From Cladocopium goreaui (lineage: Eukaryota > Sar > Dinophyceae > Suessiales > Symbiodiniaceae): a stretch of DNA of 64,000 nt. The DNA is taken from assembly GCA_947184155.2 (NCBI GenBank), contig CAMXCT020001681.1, positions 62,001-126,000 on the forward strand. Direction: 5' to 3'. Both the position numbers and the translations under genes were made by a program. The notes beneath the pieces are model-generated. The model made no database searches. It saw only the letters and a list, made by a program, of their open reading frames with translations, and had not been told where the DNA came from. Each line of letters begins with the position of its first letter. The stretch's first letter is position 1. This document shows, one piece after another, positions 21,498 through 29,994 of the stretch.

Positions 21498-24116
21498 ATG
21501 ATGCCAGGAAGTAACCAGGGACAAGGACCTAATGGCCAAGGAAGTGCGCTAGGAATGAACTCACTGCATATAGGACCAGTAGGGTCGCCAACAATGAACA
21601 GAATGGAAGGAGGAGGTGAGCAAGGCGTAGAAAGAAACACAGGTGCTGCAGGTAATTCGCCCACAGGTACTGCGATGCAAGGCAACACGCAAGCAGCAGT
21701 AGGAACTGGGACAGCAGCGACACAAGCGGCTCCGGGCTTAGTTGGTCAAGCTGGAAGCTTAGTTGGAACTGGACAGATGCTACCTCCTGCATGGAATACT
21801 TTTGGGACATATGGACCGATGCGTGGTGGTTTGATGGATCCACGGAACTATAGTCAGAACCAGGGTTTTCTTGGATGTCAAGGTCATGGATGTAGTGGTT
21901 GTACTGCATGTCAAGGGTATCCAGGTCTGGGAGTGCATGGACAAGGTCTGTTAGGACAAGGTCAGTTCGGACAAGGTCAAGGAGGACAAGGTCTGACAGG
22001 ACAAGGTCAGGTAGGACAAGGTCTGCACGGACAAGGGATGCTAGGACAAGGTTGCATGGGAACTGCAGGTCAAAGTGCCCAAGCTAGCACAGGTAGAAGT
22101 CAAGAACCTGGACAGGGGAGTGCATGTTATGGAATGCCATGGATGTCAGGTCATTGCGGTGGTGCCCCAAGTCAAGGAGGACAAGGTCAGCTAGGACAAG
22201 GTCAAACTGGAGGCATGTGCATGGGACCGGACATTGGCGGAGTAACACCCCAGAATCAAAGGTTGCAAGATGTGCTGAGGCTGATGGGAGGTTTGGAACC
22301 GATGCAGTTAATGCAAGTCAGGCAGGTGATAGGTGAACAGGTTGGCCAGGCTAGAGGTGTACCTGAGATGTTTGGACAAAGGGCCACAAATGGGTTTCCT
22401 CAGAGTATGGATCCAATGCACGTACCAGGAACATCCGGGGAATACGTAGGTGACGTATTTGCTAAAAGTGAGAAATGGTTGGGAACGCCTCCAACACCGG
22501 ATTGTGCAAAGTGGACCAGTAGAGAAGCAGAAATCCTAGGGTGGCAAGCTTACATCTATGATTTAACAGCCTGGGCGATGCAAGCCAGCCTTGAGTTCGG
22601 AAGTGAGATCGAGCATGCCTGTAGATGGCCAGATCCGTTGCACTGGAATCAATTAGCTGTGCCGCAACGTGCAAGAAGCAGAAGGTTGCTTGCTATTTTG
22701 AGAAGTGCATTTGGAAATCACCCGAGAACTTTGACGTTGATCAATGCATTCAGTGAAGGGATCAACTTGTGCAATGCGGATGTGGGTGTGAATGCAGAGT
22801 TGCAAGCTTCGAATGGCTTTGAGCTGGTGAGACAGCTGACCCTTGAGTACAGCATCAGGACGAGAAGTGAGGCACTTAGTTTTAGAACGGCATTGGCAGG
22901 AAAGTCTTTTGCACTGCATGGAAACGAAACGAGTGCAAGTACGATTGTGACAGATACAATCAGAAAGATAGACTTTGAAATGGCCAGGTATTCTAAGTTG
23001 CTGGGAACATTGTCAAGTAGAATTGATGCCACAGGGTTGCATGTAGCCGAAGCTGACTTGGTAGCTGTTTTGCTACGTAGTTTGCCTGAAGCAGTCAGGA
23101 CGTTTTGTTTGCATCACACTGGAGGTGAGTCGTACCAAGCTTTTAAGGCCACAGCACTGAGATGGGAACAACAGCAGCGTGCTTTCGCTGAGTTCCACCC
23201 CAAAAAGAATCTATACCAGGTCACCCAAGTGGAAGGTTCAGATGAATCCACTGTGCAATATGATATGTCTGCAAGTGATGGTGATGGAAACTGGAATTTA
23301 GATGCAGTAGGGGGTGTGCGATGTGGTACCTGTGGAAGTAGGAGACACAGTTCAAATGCATGTGATGTCGATTTGTCAAAACTGAAGCGTTTCAAATGCC
23401 AGAAATTTGGCCACATTTCTGCAAATTGCCCAGAGAGAAAGAAAGGAAAAGGAGTAATTAAGGGCAAAGGGAAGCAGAAAGGAAAGAAAGGCAAAGGCAA
23501 AGGTAAAGGTTTTGGCAAGAAAGGAAAAATGAACGAAGTAGGATACGATGAAGAATGGGACAGTGCGGACATGTGGTGGCATGACGATGGTTCTTGGTGG
23601 GAGGACCAGTCATGGTATGAAACTGCACAGGTCTGGAATGACAGTTGGAATGAATCTTGGGATTGCACGTGGCAAGAAGGACAGGAGAATTGGGACGAAT
23701 CTTGGAGTTGGCCTGCGACGGATGATCAGCAGCAGAATGCGAGTGCAGGTGGAACGACTCAGGGTGTCCAATCCTTAGTGCTGAGTCCCTTGATTTCCGA
23801 GATGTTTTCAGGTTTTTCGACAGGTTTGACACTTGAAACTGAAATTTCAGACGTTTTTGACGATGTTTGCAGTCATTTTTCAACCGATGAAACTGTTTTT
23901 CATGTCTCAATTGCAGGTTTGCAGTGTTTAGAGTCGAATCGACTTTTCTGCACGTGTCAAAACTGCATGACTATTAGTGATGATTTTGCAGCGAACTTAG
24001 AGTGCTGCCAGCTTCGAAACGTGAGACTGAAACTCTTTTTCAACAGGTTGCCACCAGCATGTTTTATTTCTGAACCTGAGTTTTTCGATCAGTGGAGAAT
24101 TCGTTCCATTTTCTGA
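21498..24116 (+). CDS. gag: copia-1 Gag
   Basis: 872 codons from the first ATG after the PBS (two ATGs in tandem). Order of regions: a Gly/Gln/Met-rich N-terminus; a GQG repeat block (residues about 145-245); a globular capsid-like region (about 300-580); one complete zinc knuckle C-x2-C-x4-H-x4-C (CGTCGSRRHSSNAC, from residue 609); a second knuckle (FKCQKFGHISANCP) in which the expected first Cys is Arg631; a KGKG-rich basic stretch (about 645-680); and a Trp/Asp/Glu-rich tail. Gag should coat the RNA and form the particle. The frame ends in TGA at 24114, but the +1 frame continues about 35 codons with acidic Gag-like sequence (SGEFVPFSDSESAC ... TKRKQKR) to TAA at 24223, so a one-base indel has probably occurred near 24,090. 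Confidence 0.85.
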   Translation: MMPGSNQGQGPNGQGSALGMNSLHIGPVGSPTMNRMEGGGEQGVERNTGAAGNSPTGTAMQGNTQAAVGTGTAATQAAPGLVGQAGSLVGTGQMLPPAWNTFGTYGPMRGGLMDPRNYSQNQGFLGCQGHGCSGCTACQGYPGLGVHGQGLLGQGQFGQGQGGQGLTGQGQVGQGLHGQGMLGQGCMGTAGQSAQASTGRSQEPGQGSACYGMPWMSGHCGGAPSQGGQGQLGQGQTGGMCMGPDIGGVTPQNQRLQDVLRLMGGLEPMQLMQVRQVIGEQVGQARGVPEMFGQRATNGFPQSMDPMHVPGTSGEYVGDVFAKSEKWLGTPPTPDCAKWTSREAEILGWQAYIYDLTAWAMQASLEFGSEIEHACRWPDPLHWNQLAVPQRARSRRLLAILRSAFGNHPRTLTLINAFSEGINLCNADVGVNAELQASNGFELVRQLTLEYSIRTRSEALSFRTALAGKSFALHGNETSASTIVTDTIRKIDFEMARYSKLLGTLSSRIDATGLHVAEADLVAVLLRSLPEAVRTFCLHHTGGESYQAFKATALRWEQQQRAFAEFHPKKNLYQVTQVEGSDESTVQYDMSASDGDGNWNLDAVGGVRCGTCGSRRHSSNACDVDLSKLKRFKCQKFGHISANCPERKKGKGVIKGKGKQKGKKGKGKGKGFGKKGKMNEVGYDEEWDSADMWWHDDGSWWEDQSWYETAQVWNDSWNESWDCTWQEGQENWDESWSWPATDDQQQNASAGGTTQGVQSLVLSPLISEMFSGFSTGLTLETEISDVFDDVCSHFSTDETVFHVSIAGLQCLESNRLFCTCQNCMTISDDFAANLECCQLRNVRLKLFFNRLPPACFISEPEFFDQWRIRSIF
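21935..22220 (+). repeat. GGACAAGGTC-type minisatellite inside gag
   Basis: Short tandem units of GGACAAGGT plus variable bases encode GQGxxGQG repeats in Gag. They are densest at 21,950-22,050 and recur near 22,180. The repeat is in frame. Confidence 0.7.
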
Positions 24117-24185
24117 CAGTGAATCTGCATGTTCAGTTGTCATGGACACCATGTTTGGAGACGAGTTTGATGACAGTGACAGTGA

Positions 24186-27100
24186 AACGAAACGGAAACA
24201 GAAACGTGTCAACTTTGGAATTTAAACTTTGGATGGTTGCATGAAACAACACCACAGGTAGATTCCAATTTGTTGTGTGGCATGTCTGCAACAGGGACCA
24301 CCGACCTTTCAGGGACTTTGCATGGAGCTCTACACCGTCCGGTTACCTTTGAGTGTGGTTTGCAAGGTTCAGAGGTGTCAGGTGATGTTGCGGTTTCCCA
24401 AGACTTAATTTCTTCAAACTGTCATCGAATCCAGTTGCAAACAGTTGGAACTTCGACTTTTCTGAACGTGCATGATACTGTTTCTCATGAGTTTGAACTG
24501 CATAGATACTCACCTGTTTTGCATCCATTGCTTTCAGAAATCATGATGGGTGATGAGAGCCAGCACTGGTGGTTACTGGACTCCGGTGCGGCTGCAACTG
24601 TTATGGCCACTTCGTCCAGAGTGACGTATGGTGCATGGGTTGTTAATTCACAAAGTGACCGCTTCCGAGCGGCAAATGGCAGTAAGGTGAACATAGATGG
24701 ATCAACTACTGTTTCTGTTTGGGTTGGATTCAAGAAGAAAAATGATAATTTGGGAAGATTCCCAGTGTACCGACAGGCAAAGTTGAAGTGCTTAGTTGGT
24801 GGCATCAGCCACAACATCATTTCAACCAACACTCTCTGTGAGTGCGGATGGGAATTCAATCAGAATCCAGAAGGTGCTGAGGTTACTCACTGTGCGTCAG
24901 GTTTGAGACTTGACAACATTTGCAACTTTGGTGGATGTCCATGGGTTAAACTTGACCCTGCATGGATGTACCATGATTCTGATGGATCTGCACGGCATGA
25001 TGATGAATTCATCATGTCAGAGGGTTTGCATGCGGTGCATGGGGATTTGAATCCATTGAGCAGAGCGGCAGAAGCTGCGCTTGAAGCCCATAGGTTGCAG
25101 GGACATGTACCTTATGATCCGAGGTGCACAATTTGTGCACGTGGCAAATCAACCTTTCAACATCGACGACGCCGAGAAGGCGCTCTTGAGACTGAGGTGC
25201 AAGCCGACTTTGGTTTTCTAACCACTCGTGGTGAAATGGTTGAAGATGAAGCAGACGGAACTATCAAAGTTCTGGTTTTGACTGAGTTGTCAACAAACTG
25301 CGTTGGCTATGTCGTTGTGGGCCAGGAGACAAGATCAGTGAAGAATCAAATATGCAAGTGGCTGGATCATTTCGGCCTTGCATCGTCAACGTCTTCCGTG
25401 GTCCTGCATACTGATGCCGAACGAGCAGTATCTGAATTAGTCGGAACCAGTTCTGACAAGTATACATTCTTGGTTCGACGTGCACGACCTCAACAACACC
25501 AAAGCAATGGAGGAGCTGAACGAGCAGTACGAAGACTCAAAGAATCCCTTGCTGTGTTGCGTGCTGAAATGAACCAAGGTGGTGCTGATGTCTGTTTCAC
25601 AGAGCGTGGATTGCAAGATGTTGCAACCTACATTGCATTGAGCCACAACCATTTTTCCAAAGCTCATGGAACTGACTTTTCTCCATTGGAATACTCCACA
25701 CAACGAAAGTTGTCTCGACCTTCCTTTGCAATGTTTGGTCAAACTGTCCTTGCCGAATTGCCCAGCAGCATGCGAGCCCAATCACCGAATGAGACGAGAA
25801 GCATTGAAGCTGCATTTGTGCATTCAGGTTTGGATACTGGACCAGTTGTGCAAGGTGCTGTCAGAATTGATGGTGAATTAGTTCTGAAGCGCTTTGTTGC
25901 AAGGAATGTCAAGCCCATCACACCAATCGTGTGGAACCAAGTCATTGGTGATCAGTTGTTTTCTGAGATTGAAGGTGGACGAGTTCAAGGAGAACCATTG
26001 CCAGCACGCGAAGGAATTCGCATTGAGCCGGCTGCCCCGAATGTTGAGAGACCAAGATTGCCTGATGCCAATGTTGAGCAACCTATGTATGATGATGTTG
26101 TTGAGTACCCAGATGGTGCTCCAGGAGACCTAGTGCGAGAGATGAAAGAACCCGATCCAGGCTTCCGAGCCCCTATGCCCAAGAAGAGACCGGTGGAGTC
26201 AGCTCCATCTCAACCGAGAAAGCCAGGTGAATTGAAGATTGCCAGACAAGACCCAATTCGTGCATCTACTTCTGATGGACCTGCATTGCCTAAAGCCTCT
26301 CCGAAAGTGTCACCAAAGTCTCCGTCTCCGTCTCCAGATGTTGCTAGGTCAGATGTGCGTGTTTTTCCAAAGACACCCCGGTGTCCTGCATGTGATTCTG
26401 GAATGGATGTACCTGGAATTAGGCATAATGCTGAATGTAAGAGAAAACGTGCTGCATTTGAGGCGAGTGAAACTCCCGTTGTGATGCCAGATGTTGTGCC
26501 TAATGTTGCAAGACCGAGACTTGAGGTGAGACATGAAGATATGGAGGTTGAAACTGAGAATGGCCCAACTCCGGTTGGCGCAGGTTCTGAGGAGGTTGTT
26601 CTAAGTATGGACACTGAAGGTTCAGGTGTGAAGAGAGAAGCAGAACAGTCTGTGCAAGATCTAGAGGATGAAATGGCTGCTGAACGTGCGGCTGGAACAC
26701 AAGAACCCATGACTCTTGATCTTTTTCACATGGACAATGCATGTCATGCCTTAGGACCTGTTGCATGGTGTTTGGAACAAGGACCAGAGAATGCACGAGC
26801 CACGAGTCCTGAGTTGTTTGACGCTGAGCTTAATTCAATTAAGTTTGCACAAGGGAAGGATCACCAGTGTGTGAAGGTGAAACTTGGTGGTTCAGAAGTG
26901 CTGCTATGGAAACCAGATGAAGTAATTGATGACAGCTCACTCATGCAACTTGACGTGGACTTAGGTTTTGAGGGTATGAAAGAAGAAATTGGTAATTTAG
27001 AGAAATGTGGTGCTGGTAGAGTCATAGGACAGGCAGAGGTTGATGCATTGAAAAAGAAACACCCGCTCATGCGTGTGATTCCAAGTAGATGGGTTTCAGC

Positions 27101-29279
27101 ATACAAAAGTGAATCACGAGTCAGAGTCCGAATAGTTGCAAAGGACCTGAATAAAGGAATTAGTGCACGAAAGCTGGGAATTTCGAGCCCAACACCAAGC
27201 ATTGAGGGCCTGCATTTCGTTCTCACTCTTGCTGCCCAACGTGCTCTTCGACTGAAAGGACTTGATGTTTCTCATGCCTTCATGCATTCACCCCTTCCTC
27301 ATGGACTTGTGATTGTGCTGAAACTGCCCCTCTCCGTCTCTATGCCTGATGGCTCACAAGCCTACTTGTTGCTCTATAAAGCCTTGAATGGTCTTCGAGA
27401 TGCATCACTGCACTGGCTGAATTTGCTGAGTGACAGCATCCGTGGTGTTGGATTGACTTCTGACGAGGTCGAACCATGCATTTATCAAGGTGTCGTGAAT
27501 GGAGAACTTGCACTGCTTGTCGCATATGTGGACGACCTACTCCTTTGTTGCCAATCTGAGAAAGCTGAGAAGATTGTGGAGAAGGCAATTGGCAAAGCCG
27601 TGCCCTTGAAGGAGACTGGAATCATCCTTCCTGCACGACGTGGAGGTGGACGTTTAATTTTCATTGGCAGGCATGTGCATCGTGGAATTGATGACGACTC
27701 TTTGACAATTGGCGTGGATCCGAAGTTTCTGGATACGACCTTTACTGAATTCAACATCACAAAGGGATCTGCATCGGTACCGGATGTGGCCGGCATTTTG
27801 GACAAGGCCATGGGCGACAAGAATCAGTTGCAAGAACTCTCTCCCTCTGCATATTCACGATTTCGCCGAGCACTTGGCAAGCTTCTGTGGATGGCGCAGT
27901 CGAGGCACGACCTTAAACTATATCTCAGTCTAATTGGAAGTCAGCAAGCAAAGCCCAACCAAGGCACTGAAGCTGCCATTCGTTCTTTGCTGCGATTTCT
28001 GTTTGAAGATGTGGGAACATGTTTGAGGTTACCATCCCCAGAATATGAGAATTTGATGATTGGGCCTGCAAGACATTCAATTTTGCATTCATTCTCTGAT
28101 GCATCGTTTGCTCCATACAGATTCAATGGTAGAAAGGGAATTTCTGGTGGGGTTGTTTTCTGTGAAGGTGCATTGGTTAGGTCATTGGCTAGACAACAAC
28201 AGTCTGTGTCATTGTCCTCTTGTGAAGCAGAATTGTATGCATTGCAAATGGTTGCCCAAGAATCTGTTGCGTTTAGCAATTTTTGCCATCGTGTTTACAC
28301 AGGGATTGGTGAAATGAGAGAGAGAGATGTGCCACAAATTTTGCTGGAGTCTGATAGCTCTTCAGCCTTGCAATTGTTGGTCGGACAGGATATACCCAAA
28401 CGAAGTAGACATGTGGAAATTCGTATGGCCTGGATGAAAGCTAAAATTAGCTCAAATGAACTTTTGGTTGAACACAGGGCCGGTACGGACAATGTGGCAG
28501 ATTTGTTTACCAAATGTTTGGGGACCAAAGATTTCCTGAGACACCGCACAAGCTTAGGGTTTGAAACTCCTGAAGTGCCTATGCAAGACCTGCACAGAGT
28601 TCGTGATGTCATGCTCGTCAACAGTAGGGTTGATCACAAGCAAGATGTTGCGTTTGTGGAAGTTTGTTGTGGGACTAATTCAGCTCTGAGAGAAGCCTGC
28701 AAAGTTGCACGCATGCCCTATATCGGTATAGTCAAACGAATGGAAACTCCGGACATGTTTCAAAAGGTGAAAGAGTTTGTGGAGGTTCATCAACAGTTAG
28801 GCTACCGTTGGGTGCATGTGCACGCTTCTACTCCTTGTAGCTCAGGGTCGCCACTCAAGAATTTTTCTGCAACGATCGAATCAGAGGCAGACAGGTCATG
28901 GAAAGGCATCATGGAGAACGTCTCTAAGTATTTATTGCTTGGGAATTCGAGGTCTTTCGAACTGCCCCGAAACAACAACATATGGAAACGCGAAGAGACC
29001 AAACGAGTTTTGCAACAATGTGGTTTGCAATTTGATGCTGAAGTGTTTTTGTGCCAAACCGGTATGCAAGCACCGAATGGACTGCCTATCGGTAAAGTAC
29101 TTATCTTTTGTAGTGCGTCAGCTGGTTTTTGCAATTTGCTCACAAGGCGTTTTGGTTGGTGCGAATGTGAGAAACATGCAGGGATGTACGATGTTAACTG
29201 GACAGCAACCGGTGTGTATAACAAAGAACTGGCAAAGGCCATTTTGGCCGCAGTTCGTGCTGGACGGAAGGACCCCTGA
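24186..29279 (+). CDS. pol: copia-1 Pol polyprotein
   Basis: Open from 24186, right after a TGA; residues numbered from 24237. Protease: HWWLLDSGAA with catalytic D115. Pre-integrase zinc finger: H285, H290, C297, C300. Integrase: D324 (QADF), D393 (HTDAERAV), E428 (GGAERAVRRLKES), spacing close to DD35E. RT: SRWVSAYKSESRVRVRIVAK, LDVSHAFMHSPL, YVDD at 1097-1100. RNase H: D1288 (SFSDAS), E1330 (SCEAELY), D1373 (LESDSS), then HVEIR and ADLFTKCLG. A C-terminal extension (about 1470-1680) follows with VEVCCGTNSALREA, HASTPCSSGSPLKNF and SFELPRNNN. Every catalytic residue that I can check is present. There is no in-frame ATG near the start and the frame differs from the Gag tail, so expression would need frameshifting, or this copy is broken at the gag-pol junction. 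Confidence 0.92.
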   Translation, partial: NETETETCQLWNLNFGWLHETTPQVDSNLLCGMSATGTTDLSGTLHGALHRPVTFECGLQGSEVSGDVAVSQDLISSNCHRIQLQTVGTSTFLNVHDTVSHEFELHRYSPVLHPLLSEIMMGDESQHWWLLDSGAAATVMATSSRVTYGAWVVNSQSDRFRAANGSKVNIDGSTTVSVWVGFKKKNDNLGRFPVYRQAKLKCLVGGISHNIISTNTLCECGWEFNQNPEGAEVTHCASGLRLDNICNFGGCPWVKLDPAWMYHDSDGSARHDDEFIMSEGLHAVHGDLNPLSRAAEAALEAHRLQGHVPYDPRCTICARGKSTFQHRRRREGALETEVQADFGFLTTRGEMVEDEADGTIKVLVLTELSTNCVGYVVVGQETRSVKNQICKWLDHFGLASSTSSVVLHTDAERAVSELVGTSSDKYTFLVRRARPQQHQSNGGAERAVRRLKESLAVLRAEMNQGGADVCFTERGLQDVATYIALSHNHFSKAHGTDFSPLEYSTQRKLSRPSFAMFGQTVLAELPSSMRAQSPNETRSIEAAFVHSGLDTGPVVQGAVRIDGELVLKRFVARNVKPITPIVWNQVIGDQLFSEIEGGRVQGEPLPAREGIRIEPAAPNVERPRLPDANVEQPMYDDVVEYPDGAPGDLVREMKEPDPGFRAPMPKKRPVESAPSQPRKPGELKIARQDPIRASTSDGPALPKASPKVSPKSPSPSPDVARSDVRVFPKTPRCPACDSGMDVPGIRHNAECKRKRAAFEASETPVVMPDVVPNVARPRLEVRHEDMEVETENGPTPVGAGSEEVVLSMDTEGSGVKREAEQSVQDLEDEMAAERAAGTQEPMTLDLFHMDNACHALGPVAWCLEQGPENARATSPELFDAELNSIKFAQGKDHQCVKVKLGGSEVLLWKPDEVIDDSSLMQLDVDLGFEGMKEEIGNLEKCGAGRVIGQAEVDALKKKHPLMRVIPSRWVSAYKSESRVRVRIVAKDLNKGISARKLGISSPTPSIEGLHFVLTLAAQRALRLKGLDVSHAFMHSPLPHGLVIVLKLPLSVSMPDGSQAYLLLYKALNGLRDASLHWLNLLSDSIRGVGLTSDEVEPCIYQGVVNGELALLVAYVDDLLLCCQSEKAEKIVEKAIGKAVPLKETGIILPARRGGGRLIFIGRHVHRGIDDDSLTIGVDPKFLDTTFTEFNITKGSASVPDVAGILDKAMGDKNQLQELSPSAYSRFRRALGKLLWMAQSRHDLKLYLSLIGSQQAKPNQGTEAAIRSLLRFLFEDVGTCLRLPSPEYENLMIGPARHSILHSFSDASFAPYRFNGRKGISGGVVFCEGALVRSLARQQQSVSLSSCEAELYALQMVAQESVAFSNFCHRVYTGIGEMRERDVPQILLESDSSSALQLLVGQDIPKRSRHVEIRMAWMKAKISSNELLVEHRAGTDNVADLFTKCLGTKDFLRHRTSLGFETPEVPMQDLHRVRDVMLVNSRVDHKQDVAFVEVCCGTNSALREACKVARMPYIGIVKRMETPDMFQKVKEFVEVHQQLGYRWVHVHASTPCSSGSPLKNFSATIESEADRSWKGIMENVSKYLLLGNSRSFELPRNNNIWKREETKRVLQQCGLQFDAEVFLCQTGMQAPNGLPIGKVLIFCSASAGFCNLLTRRFGWCECEKHAGMYDVNWTATGVYNKELAKAILAAVRAGRKDP

Positions 29280-29994
29280 GCATGTTCATTTTTGTTTTTG
29301 CATGTCGCATGGAAACAACCGAAACCAAACAAACGTTTTTTTTTTTGTGTTTTGACCTGCATGATGCATGATTTTCTTGAAGAAATGTGCGTGGCAGGTG
29401 GAACTGTTTTTGTTTTGCTTTGCACGTCTCCGGACGTCGCCAGTTTAAAAGGGGGACGTGTGATGTGTGAAGGAAAGTTTTTTTTGGCATGTAGGAACCA
29501 AAGATGTTTTGCATGTCTTATTTCAAACAAATTTGAAACCAAACGACAGTGATGTGAAGCACTGCAGTCTTGTGAAGCACAGTTGTTTTATTTTTGCGAA
29601 GCACTGGCGTACGCGAAACACAGTTTTTGATGTGAGAGACAGTTGTTGTCAAAGAACTGCATTGATGTAGAAACACAGTGATTTTTTTGCATGTTCAGTC
29701 ATGTCTGCATGTTCAGTCATGTCTGCATGTTCAGTTGATTTTGCATTGGACTGATGTGGACAGGGTTGGACAGAAGTTTGTTTTCGTTTGCAACGTTTTG
29801 GATGCAGAATGCAAGTCAGAACACTGCCTGGAGAACTAAGGATGTCAGGTTTCAGAATTCACTCACACGCCCAACTCAGCAGTTGCGGACACTTAGGAAC
29901 CCCTGAAACGGCTAAACTGCTGCACTCGACTCCTGCGTGTGTGTGTGAGGGTTGAAACAGTTCACAATTAGGAATTCGGTTCTGACGTGACGCC
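29280..29994 (+). other. pol to third-ORF spacer with internal polypurine tract
   Basis: T-rich, without coding signal. It contains TTTAAAAGGGGG at 29444-29455, identical to the tract after copia-2 pol, followed by ACGTGTGATGTG. A direct repeat of TGCATGTTCAGTCATGTC type occurs three times at about 29,690-29,735. GTGAAGCAC-type short repeats lie at 29,555-29,600. Confidence 0.6.

Noticed and set aside
23114-23668. 184-codon minus-strand ORF, Ser/Phe/Pro-rich
   Set aside because: Antisense of the KGKG and W/D-rich part of copia-1 Gag; composition explained by the sense strand.
24221-24227. TTTAAAC, a classical -1 slippery heptamer, at the gag-pol junction
   Set aside because: It is in phase with the pol frame (T TTA AAC), so a -1 slip here would leave pol rather than enter it. 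Probably coincidence.
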